Below the pieces are notes generated by a model. It was not told the DNA's origin and searched no databases. It saw nothing but the letters and a program-made list of their open reading frames with translations. Made by a program: the position numbers and the translations under genes. Below, piece by piece: positions 17,966 through 25,255 of a DNA stretch of 64,000 bases; positions within the stretch are counted from its first letter, which is position 1, and every line of letters begins with the position of its first letter. The DNA comes from Streptomyces hydrogenans. GTDB lineage: Bacteria; Actinomycetota; Actinomycetes; Streptomycetales; Streptomycetaceae. The DNA lies in assembly GCF_014656075.1 (NCBI RefSeq), contig NZ_BNBS01000035.1:1-64000 (forward strand). Reading direction: 5' to 3'.

Positions 17966-20083
17966 GTGTCGTCCGCCCGCATCCGCCGGCCCCGGCTGTC
18001 CGCCGCCGTCGCCGTCGCCCTCGCCGTCACGGGGACCCTCCTGGCCGCCCCGGCGGCCCTCGCCGCACCGGCCGCGCCGGTGAGCGCCGTCGGGGCGGCC
18101 GTCCAGGGCGTCGCCCCCTTCCCGGAGAACGGCACGGTGCTCAGCGCCGGCGAAACCGGCTTCCTCGCGAAGGCCGGCACCTCCCTCGCCCCGTACTTCT
18201 GGACGTCGTACGACGGCACCGTCACCGCCCTGCCCGGCGCCCGCCACCTCGGCGCCGACGGGTCCGACACGGTCGTGCAGGACTCCGGCGACGGCACGTA
18301 CACCCTGCGGGACATGGGGTCGGACGCCGCGCCCGTCGTCATCACCACGCCCGGCAGGCTGGTCGCCGTCGTGGGCACGACGCTCGTGACGCAGGACGCG
18401 CAGGGATTCCACCTGGTGAGCCGGGACGGGGACCGGGTCGAGCGCCGCACCGTGACCGGCCTGCCGGGCGGCGAGGCGCGCCTGGGCAGCGCGGTGCCGG
18501 GGGCGCTGACGGTGCTGACGGACGGCGGCGCGGACCGCCTCTCCCTGGTGGACACCACGACGGCCTCCGTCGTCACGACCGTCACGGCCCGCAACAGCGT
18601 CCTGGGCTTCGAGAACGTCGCCGGGTCGCCGACGCACCTCACCTGGTACGACTACACACCGGCGGACGACGGCGGGTCGTTCCACCTCTACGACCGCGCG
18701 ACCGGCCGCACCCAGGTCCTGGACCACGTGGGCGGCGGCCAGTCGGTGGCCCTCTCGGAGGACTGGCTGGCGGTCGCGGGCGGCGGGACGCTCGGGCAGG
18801 TGGGATGGCCGCTCCTGCTCCGGTCCCTGGCCGACGGCCGGGAGAAGGAGGTCCTCGACCGCGTCGACAACCTGCGGATCGGGGCCGACGGCGCGTTCCT
18901 CGTCCAGGGCGTCGACGCGCGCGAGAAGGGCGTCTACCGGATCACGGTCGGCGCGGACGGCGAACCCGCCGCGCGGCTCGTCGCGAGCTCCGGACGCCTG
19001 CCGGACCTCACCATGACGCTGGAGGACGTGCCGAAGGTCGTCGACTTCGACGACGAGGACGCCCGCGTGTACCTGTCCTGGGACTTCAACCTCAGCGTGG
19101 CGCCCAAGCTCACGCTGACCCACACCGCCACCGGGCGGCAGCGGACCCTCTCGTACGGCATCCACTCCCCCGGACCCAGGTACCGCTTCGTCTGGAACGG
19201 CGACGGTCCGTTCACCGGCACGGGTGACTACAGCGGCGAGTACACCTGGAAGATGACGGCCACGGAGACGTCCGACGTCGGCCCGAGCGTCGAGCGGACC
19301 GGCACCCTCACGCTCAACCGCCCCGCGACGCCGCGCGACTTCGACGCCAACGGCTTCCCGGACGTCCTCGCCAGGGACGCCTCCGGCGGGCTGTCCGCCT
19401 ACGAGGCCAAGCAGTTGGGCGACAGGTACGCGGACACGCTGTCCCCGACGCCGCTGGGCACCGGCTGGAACACGTACACGCTGACGGCCTCGCCGTCGGA
19501 CCGCACGCTCGTCGGCCGGGACCGCGACGGCGTGCTGTGGATGCACCGGAGCGAGGGTCAGAAGCTGCTGCCCCGCACGAAGGTCGGCGGCGGCTGGCAG
19601 GTCTACAACAAGATCGTCGGAGGCTCCGACCTCAACGGCGACGGCCGCGGCGACCTCCTCGCCACCGACACCTCCGGCGTCCTGTGGCTCTACACCTCCA
19701 CCGGCAACACCGCCCGCCCCTTCCACACCCGGAAGAAGGTCGGCGGCGGCTGGCAGGTCTACAACCTCCTCACCGCGCCCGGGAACGTCGCCGGAGCCTC
19801 CGGCGGCGACCTCCTCGCCCGCGACAAGGACGGCGTCCTCTGGCTCTACCTCGGCAAGGGCGACGGCACCTTCACCGCCCGCCGCCAGATCGGCGGCGGC
19901 TGGCAGAAGTACACCCACCTCGTCCCGGTCGGGACGAACGACGCCGGCGCGGCCGACGTGTACGCGGTCGGCCCGACCGGCCTCGTCGCCTACACCGGCC
20001 TCAACAGCACGACCCGCCCCTTCGGCCCGGGCCGCACGCTCACCGCGGACCTCGACCCCACCCGCTTCACGGCCTTCTTCTGA
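17966..20083 (+). CDS. FG-GAP/VCBS repeat secreted protein, paralog 9
   Basis: This 705-residue protein is the shortest complete member. It starts at GTG 17966 after GGAGG at 17953-17957. The signal peptide is RIRRPRLSAAVAVALAV...APAALAAPA. The Ig-like module (LTLTHTATGRQRTLS, GEYTWKMTATE) uses a more compact linker. The first blade has DFDANGFPD but lacks the usual following segment, running through SPSDRTLVGRD. Blades with DLNGDGRGD and GASGGDLLARD are normal. The last blade is degenerate (VGTNDAGAADVYAVG), with no calcium loop. The C-terminus TRFTAFF does not match its neighbours. No promoter of the array type precedes it. Confidence 0.9.
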   Translation: MSSARIRRPRLSAAVAVALAVTGTLLAAPAALAAPAAPVSAVGAAVQGVAPFPENGTVLSAGETGFLAKAGTSLAPYFWTSYDGTVTALPGARHLGADGSDTVVQDSGDGTYTLRDMGSDAAPVVITTPGRLVAVVGTTLVTQDAQGFHLVSRDGDRVERRTVTGLPGGEARLGSAVPGALTVLTDGGADRLSLVDTTTASVVTTVTARNSVLGFENVAGSPTHLTWYDYTPADDGGSFHLYDRATGRTQVLDHVGGGQSVALSEDWLAVAGGGTLGQVGWPLLLRSLADGREKEVLDRVDNLRIGADGAFLVQGVDAREKGVYRITVGADGEPAARLVASSGRLPDLTMTLEDVPKVVDFDDEDARVYLSWDFNLSVAPKLTLTHTATGRQRTLSYGIHSPGPRYRFVWNGDGPFTGTGDYSGEYTWKMTATETSDVGPSVERTGTLTLNRPATPRDFDANGFPDVLARDASGGLSAYEAKQLGDRYADTLSPTPLGTGWNTYTLTASPSDRTLVGRDRDGVLWMHRSEGQKLLPRTKVGGGWQVYNKIVGGSDLNGDGRGDLLATDTSGVLWLYTSTGNTARPFHTRKKVGGGWQVYNLLTAPGNVAGASGGDLLARDKDGVLWLYLGKGDGTFTARRQIGGGWQKYTHLVPVGTNDAGAADVYAVGPTGLVAYTGLNSTTRPFGPGRTLTADLDPTRFTAFF

Positions 20084-20157
20084 CGGGTGCGGGGCACCCG
20101 GCGGACGTCACCGACCTGACGTACTCCCCACGGTTTCCGAATAACCACAAACATCCC

Positions 20158-20247
20158 TACAACCCCACATACCGCTCATGAGTCGGACGGGGAGAGCGGC
20201 GTCTCCGCGCCGCTCTCCCCGTCCGACTCACGTGAAGGGCCTGCCCG
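20158..20247 (+). promoter_or_regulatory. ECF-like promoter plus leader hairpin of paralog 10
   Basis: TACAACC at 20158-20164, 15-bp spacer, GAGTC at 20180-20184. A perfect 23-bp stem runs 20179-20201/20208-20230 with a 6-nt loop, the longest of the array, and its outer end includes the proposed -10. GAAGGG at 20234-20239 precedes the start. Confidence 0.7.
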
Positions 20248-22467
20248 TTGATGCGTACTTCCCGATCCCGGCGGCGGCTCGTGACGGCCGTCGCCGTCGC
20301 GTTCGCCGTGACCGCCGGCGCCGCCGCGGCCCCCGCCCTCGCCACCCCCGCGTCCGCTCCCGCCCTCGCCGTCGCGGCGCCCGCGGCAGCCGGAGAAGCG
20401 GAGCAGGACGCGATAGGCATCCGCGCGAGCCTCCTGCGCGGCAGCGGGCCGTCCGGTTTCCTGACCCGGTCGAAGACGACGGTCGACCAGTTCTTCTGGA
20501 CGCGGTACGCGGACGGCGTCACCGTCACGCTGCCCCGCGGCGAGTACCACGGCTCCGCGCGGAGCGACGTGGTCGTGCGGCGGGCGGAGACGGACCGCTA
20601 CGCGGTGTACGACATGTCCACGGGAGGCGCGCCCGTCGAGATCGACACCGCGTTCCTCGGCTCGTCCGCGCAGTTCCTCGGGCCCTCCGGGAGGACCCTC
20701 GTCTTCCGCACCTCGGACGCCTCGGGCAACGCCACCCTGCACCTGGTCTCCCAGGAGGAGGGCGCCGAGCCCGTCGACCGCACGGTCACCGGACTGCCCG
20801 CCGACACCAGGGTCGTCCGCCACAGCCTGTCCTCGCCCGGCGTCCTCGCCCTCCTCCACACCGGTTCGGTCGACGGGGTGTCCCAGACCCGTCTGGGCGT
20901 CGTCGACCTGACGTCCGGGAAGCTCGCGGACAGCCGCGTGGTGCCCGCCGGCACCGGCTCCATCAGCGCCTCCGACACCCACGTGGCCTGGGTGGACGGG
21001 GCGTACGTGGTGACGGCCCGCCGGGGCGCCACCACCACCGTCCGGACGTCCGTCGGCTGGGGGACCGGACTCCGCGTCGACCTGATGGGCGACTGGGTCA
21101 CGTACAGCCTGCCCGGCGGGTCGACCGCCACCACGCCGTCCGACCTCCACGCCCTGACGGCCCGCTCCCTCACCGCCGGGAACGCGACCACCGTCAAGCT
21201 CCTGGACACCACGCTGACCGCGTACGCGGAGGCGGGCGGCAGCCTGCTGGTCCAGGGCGGGACCGTCGCCCAGGGCGAGGGCGTCTACCGAATCGCCCCG
21301 GGCGCCGACGGCAGGCCGGCGGCCACGCTCGTGGCGGACACCGGCGAGTCCACGGCACTGGCGGTGACGGACGAGAAGCTCCCCGGAACCATCGACCTCC
21401 GCCTCGACAACGGCGAGCCGCACCTGTCCTGGGGCCTCAACCAGCAGAAGGCGCAGGTGACCCTCAAGATCACCGAGACCGCGACCGGCGCCCACGGCCG
21501 GGTCCCGGTCAAGGACGACGACGGGGACGGGACCTACACCGTCTTCTGGAACGGCGAGCTGGACGGCGCGGGCGCCACCAACGGCGCGTACACGTGGACG
21601 ATGACCGCCCAGCCCGCCAACCGCATCGGGCCCGACCTGATCCGGTCCGGCTCCTTCACCCTGGACAGCGGCCACGGCCCACACGCCTACTCCAACAGCT
21701 TCTCCCCCGACCTGCTGACGCGCACCGGCTCGGGCCGGCTCGTCTCCTACGACGTCCGCCGACTCACCGACAACGGCCATTCCGCGCCGGCGAAGGACCA
21801 CGGCGGCGGCTGGCAGATCTACGACCGGGTGATCGCCACCGGCAACGTGGCGGGGACCACCCACGCCGACGTCCTGGGCCGCGACCGCGCCGGCGTCCTC
21901 TGGTTCTACCAGGGCACGGACACCGGCCTCGCCCGCCGGACCCAGGTCGGGGGCGGCTGGCAGGTGTACGACAAGCTCGCCGGAGGCACCGACGTGACGG
22001 GCGACGGCCGCGCCGACCTCCTCGCCGCCGACAGGTCCGGCGTCCTCTGGCTCTACCCGGCCACCGGCAACACCGCGCGCCCCTTCGCCACCCGGAAGAA
22101 GATCGGCGGCGGCTGGCAGGTCTACGACAAGCTCGTCAGCCTGAACAACGTCGGCGGCGACGGCGCCTCCAGGCTCTTCGCCCGGGACAAGAACGGCGTC
22201 CTCTGGGACTACTGGAGCCCGGGCGACGGCACGTTCAAGCCGCGTCGGCAGATCGGCGGCGGCTGGCAGCGGTACAAGGAGATCGTCGGCACCGGCAACG
22301 CGGACAGCGACGACCGCTTCGACCTGATCGGCCACGACCCGTCCCACCTCGGCCGGACCCTGCACTTCTACGGCAGCGCCAACGCCTCGCCCACCATGTT
22401 CCTCGGCGGCCGGAAGCAGTTGTCCACCCCGCCCGCCCTCGACGACCGGAACACCCTGGTCTTCTGA
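20248..22467 (+). CDS. FG-GAP/VCBS repeat secreted protein, paralog 10
   Basis: This 739-residue protein starts at TTG 20248, immediately followed by ATG 20251. The SD GAAGGG sits 8 nt before the TTG, which favours it, but ATG cannot be excluded. The signal peptide has many Arg (RTSRSRRRLVTAVAVAFAV) and ends near APALATPA. The Ig-like module is LKITETATGAHGRV through GATNGAYTWTM. The first blade has lost its calcium loop (YSNSFSPDLL); later loops read DVTGDGRAD, NVGGDGAS and NADSDDRFD, so only one is canonical. Of the ten complete members its blade set is the most divergent. Confidence 0.9.
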   Translation: MMRTSRSRRRLVTAVAVAFAVTAGAAAAPALATPASAPALAVAAPAAAGEAEQDAIGIRASLLRGSGPSGFLTRSKTTVDQFFWTRYADGVTVTLPRGEYHGSARSDVVVRRAETDRYAVYDMSTGGAPVEIDTAFLGSSAQFLGPSGRTLVFRTSDASGNATLHLVSQEEGAEPVDRTVTGLPADTRVVRHSLSSPGVLALLHTGSVDGVSQTRLGVVDLTSGKLADSRVVPAGTGSISASDTHVAWVDGAYVVTARRGATTTVRTSVGWGTGLRVDLMGDWVTYSLPGGSTATTPSDLHALTARSLTAGNATTVKLLDTTLTAYAEAGGSLLVQGGTVAQGEGVYRIAPGADGRPAATLVADTGESTALAVTDEKLPGTIDLRLDNGEPHLSWGLNQQKAQVTLKITETATGAHGRVPVKDDDGDGTYTVFWNGELDGAGATNGAYTWTMTAQPANRIGPDLIRSGSFTLDSGHGPHAYSNSFSPDLLTRTGSGRLVSYDVRRLTDNGHSAPAKDHGGGWQIYDRVIATGNVAGTTHADVLGRDRAGVLWFYQGTDTGLARRTQVGGGWQVYDKLAGGTDVTGDGRADLLAADRSGVLWLYPATGNTARPFATRKKIGGGWQVYDKLVSLNNVGGDGASRLFARDKNGVLWDYWSPGDGTFKPRRQIGGGWQRYKEIVGTGNADSDDRFDLIGHDPSHLGRTLHFYGSANASPTMFLGGRKQLSTPPALDDRNTLVF

Positions 22468-22520
22468 GCGCCCGGCCGACCCCCCGAACCTGACGCACTC
22501 CGGGGATCTTCGCAACGGCG

Positions 22521-22600
22521 TACAACCCTCCGGGCCCCTCGTGAGTCATGCGGGCGTGGCGTGTCGCGCCACGCCCGCACTCCTGGGGAGAAACGTTCCG
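22521..22600 (+). promoter_or_regulatory. ECF-like promoter plus leader hairpin of paralog 11
   Basis: TACAACC at 22521-22527, 15-bp spacer, GAGTC at 22543-22547. A 13-bp perfect stem lies at 22549-22561/22567-22579 with a 5-nt loop. GGGGAG is at 22585-22590 and the TTG start at 22601. Confidence 0.7.
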
Positions 22601-24790
22601 TTGAAGCGCCCGCTCACTCTCACCGCCGCCCTTGTCCTCGCCGTGACCGCCGGCGGCCTCACCGCACCGGCGTTCGCCGCCGGGGCGGCACCCGCCTCCG
22701 CCGCGGCGGCGGAGGCGGACCAGGAACAGCTCCTTCCGTTGCCCGCCGGCGAGATCGTCGGCGCGGGCGCTACCGGTTACCTCGTCCGCGACGTCACGAC
22801 GGACACGTACCGCTGGGTGCGGTTCGACACCGGGGCGGTCGTCGAGCTGGACGGCGCGTACGTCCCGTACGTCCAGGGCTCGGACAGCGTCGTCGGCGAG
22901 TCGCACTACGGCCCGACCACGGTCCGGGACATGACGACCGGCACGGTCGTCCTCACCGTGGAGAACACCAGGCTGTACCGAGCCCGGGCCTTGGGCGCGG
23001 TCGGCTCCACCCTGCTCGTCACCGTCCCCGACGACACGACGGGCCACGAGAGCCTGCACCTCTTCCGCTCGGGTGCGAACGGCACCGCCGTCCGGTCGGT
23101 CGCGACCGGGCTGCCCACCGACGCGACCGCGGTCTGGAGCGGGGCGGTGACCGGCACGTCCGTGACCCTCGGCTACGCGTCCGGGGGCAAGCGGTACAGC
23201 GCCTCCCTCGACCTCGCCTCGGGCACGGTGACCGGCGCGCGGGTGGTGACGATCCCCGCCGACGCCCTGTACAAGCAGCCCGGGGACGCGTCGGAGACCC
23301 TGAAGGCGTGGCTGACGCAGGACGCGTCGGCCAAGGTCCGCCTGGTGCTGCAGGACCGGAAGACCTCCGAGAGCCGCTCCCACGTCCTGGACGACGCGTA
23401 CGATCCGTCGGTCCACGTCGTCGGCGACTGGGCGCTGTACGCCGACAGCCTGGTGCCCGTGAAACCGTCCGCGCTCCAGGCGCTCCGCGCCCGCTCCTTC
23501 TCCGGGACCGAATTCAAGCTGCTCGACACCTTCGCGGCGGCCGTCCGGCAGCCGGACGGCACCCTCCTCGTGCAGGGCGGGACGCTGGAGCGGGGCCAGG
23601 GCCTGTTCCGGATCACGACCGCGGCCGACGGGAAGCCCGTCGCGACCATGATCGCCTCCAACGGCGTGCCGGTGAAGCTCGTCCTGACGTCCACGGCGAT
23701 CCCCTCCGTCATCGACCTCGACAAGAACGGCGGCACGGCGAACCTGGACTGGAAGCTGTCCCGGATCAACGTGGACGTCAAGGTCACCCTGCGCCACCGG
23801 CGCACGGGCCGGACCACGACCGCGTTGCTCTCCCCGGCCTACAACGACCACGTCGACCGCAACACCGTCCGCTTCCGCTGGGACGGCTCCTACGGATCCG
23901 AGCGCGCCTTCAACGGCGCCTACGACTGGCAGTTCACCGCCACCCCGCTGGACGGGCTCGGCCCCGCGGTCAGCTCCTCCGGCTCCTTCACGGTCACCCG
24001 CAAGGTCAACCCGCGCGACCTCAACGACAACGGCTCGCCCGACCTGCTGGTGCGGGACCGCGCGGGCACTCTCACCCGCCTCGACACCTTCCACTTCCCC
24101 GCCGAACCGCGGACCTCCGGCAACACCCCCCACACCGTCGGCGGCGGCTGGCAGGTGTACGACCGGATCGAGACGACCGGCAACCTCGGCGGCTCGGCCG
24201 TCGGCGACCTCGTCGCCCGCGACCGCACCGGTGTCCTCTGGCTCTACCAGGGCAACGGCCGCGGCGGCTTCCTCGGCCGCGTCCGGGTCGGCGCGGGCTG
24301 GCAGGCGTACGACAAGCTCGCCGGCGGCTCCGACCTGACCGGCGACGGCCGCAACGACCTCCTCGCCACCGACAGGTCCGGCGTCCTGTGGCTCTACCCC
24401 GGCACCGGCAGCACCACCCGCCCCTTCGCCACCCGCAAGAGGATCGGCGGCGGCTGGGGCGCCTACGACCGCCTCGCCGCCACCGGGAACCTGGCGGGCG
24501 GCACGGCCGGCGATCTGGTCGCCCGCGACCGTTCCGGTGTCCTGTGGCTCTACCTCGGCAAGGGCGACGGCACCTTCGCCCCGCGCACGAGGATCGGCGG
24601 CGGGTGGAACGCGTACACCGACATCACCGGCGCGGCCGACACGAACGCCGACGGCCGCAACGACCTCGTCGGCATCACCGGCCACGGCGACACCGTCGTC
24701 CACAAGGGCACCGGAGCGTGGAAGACCCCCTTCCAGCCGGGCTACGAGGCCAACTACGGCTCCGCGTACGAGCACGACCTCATGTCCTGA
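22601..24790 (+). CDS. FG-GAP/VCBS repeat secreted protein, paralog 11 (last of array)
   Basis: This 729-residue protein starts at TTG 22601. The frame continues 60 bases upstream through the hairpin, so the TTG with GGGGAG is preferred. The signal peptide is short (KRPLTLTAALVLAVTAGGLTAPAFA). The Ig-like module reads VTLRHRRTGRTTTALL through AFNGAYDWQFTATPLDG. Five blades begin at DLNDNGSPDLLVRD near residue 478; then GSAVGDLVARD, DLTGDGRND, GGTAGDLVARD and DTNADGRND. It closes the array; beyond it lie the remains of an XRE/DUF397 pair. Confidence 0.9.
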   Translation: MKRPLTLTAALVLAVTAGGLTAPAFAAGAAPASAAAAEADQEQLLPLPAGEIVGAGATGYLVRDVTTDTYRWVRFDTGAVVELDGAYVPYVQGSDSVVGESHYGPTTVRDMTTGTVVLTVENTRLYRARALGAVGSTLLVTVPDDTTGHESLHLFRSGANGTAVRSVATGLPTDATAVWSGAVTGTSVTLGYASGGKRYSASLDLASGTVTGARVVTIPADALYKQPGDASETLKAWLTQDASAKVRLVLQDRKTSESRSHVLDDAYDPSVHVVGDWALYADSLVPVKPSALQALRARSFSGTEFKLLDTFAAAVRQPDGTLLVQGGTLERGQGLFRITTAADGKPVATMIASNGVPVKLVLTSTAIPSVIDLDKNGGTANLDWKLSRINVDVKVTLRHRRTGRTTTALLSPAYNDHVDRNTVRFRWDGSYGSERAFNGAYDWQFTATPLDGLGPAVSSSGSFTVTRKVNPRDLNDNGSPDLLVRDRAGTLTRLDTFHFPAEPRTSGNTPHTVGGGWQVYDRIETTGNLGGSAVGDLVARDRTGVLWLYQGNGRGGFLGRVRVGAGWQAYDKLAGGSDLTGDGRNDLLATDRSGVLWLYPGTGSTTRPFATRKRIGGGWGAYDRLAATGNLAGGTAGDLVARDRSGVLWLYLGKGDGTFAPRTRIGGGWNAYTDITGAADTNADGRNDLVGITGHGDTVVHKGTGAWKTPFQPGYEANYGSAYEHDLMS

Positions 24791-24811
24791 CCCGACCCCG
24801 ATGAGGCCCGG

Positions 24812-24904
24812 ATGCACACCGAGCGGTACGGGATCATGCGCGCACAGGCGCTCACGCCCCGGGAGTCCCTGGAGCGCCCGGAGAAATCGCTGGGAGAGCT
24901 GTGA
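24812..24904 (+). pseudogene. C-terminal remnant of an XRE/DUF5753-type regulator
   Basis: A 30-residue reading frame ending ...ERYGIMRAQALTPRESL...GEL resembles the extreme C-terminus of Streptomyces XRE regulators with a DUF5753 domain. No HTH or body of the protein lies between it and paralog 11, only 21 bp upstream. Its TGA overlaps the following GTG by four bases (GTGA), as in intact regulator-DUF397 pairs. It is interpreted as a deletion remnant; the match is from memory. Confidence 0.5.
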
Positions 24905-24999
24905 GCACCGCGCATCTGGCCTGGCTCAAGAGCAGCTACAGCAGCGGCGAGGGCGTGGAGGTCGCCGTCGCGTTCGTCGGGGTCACCGGGCGGGCGTAG
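24901..24999 (+). pseudogene. Truncated DUF397 protein
   Basis: The 32-residue frame from GTG 24901 starts with the DUF397 signature (LAWLKSSYSSGEG.VEVA) and stops soon after. Full DUF397 proteins are about 60-80 residues with a Cys after the SSGEG block and an I.VRDSK core, both missing here. With the overlapping regulator fragment it forms a decayed regulatory pair at the edge of the FG-GAP array. Confidence 0.6.
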
Positions 25000-25218
25000 G
25001 GCCCTGGTCACGTTTCCGCAGAGCCTCCCTGAGCTTCGGCCAGGGGGGCTCTCCGTCGTTCAGGACGGGGATCACGACGACCGCTCCGGGGGCGAGGGGG
25101 TCTCCAGGGCGCCGTGCCAGGGTCGGGCCCGGCGGTGAGGGCGGGAAGAACTCCGGACGACCGCGGGGGCCTTCACACAACCTTCAACCACAGCACTGTA
25201 ACGACGGCTTGACGGCCG
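25000..25218. other. Non-coding stretch between DUF397 remnant and kinase
   Basis: No convincing gene is seen. A 65-codon minus-strand frame exists but has no recognisable family or SD. The right end becomes AT-richer toward the kinase promoter. Confidence 0.5.
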
Positions 25219-25255
25219 TTCAGATGCTGATCGCACTGGGCTACCCTGTGGCCCA
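25219..25255 (+). promoter_or_regulatory. Probable leaderless promoter of the kinase gene
   Basis: TTCAGA at 25219-25224, 17-bp spacer, TACCCT at 25242-25247 (fits TANNNT), then 7 nt to the A of ATG 25255. No SD precedes the ATG. Transcription starting at the ATG itself would explain this. Confidence 0.5.

Noticed and set aside
20083-20120. GGGTGC/GCACCC hairpin after paralog 9 as a terminator
   Set aside because: Only a 6-bp stem with no T-run; too weak to call.
1551-24817. Very long minus-strand open frames (700-900 codons) opposite the FG-GAP genes
   Set aside because: They mirror the sense genes codon for codon, are rich in Val, Gly, Ala and Asp from the GC bias, have no SD, and match no family.
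24983-25180. 65-codon minus-strand frame (…GAVVVIPVLNDGEPP…)
   Set aside because: Overlaps the DUF397 remnant, no SD, no recognisable family; could be a decayed fragment but not supportable.
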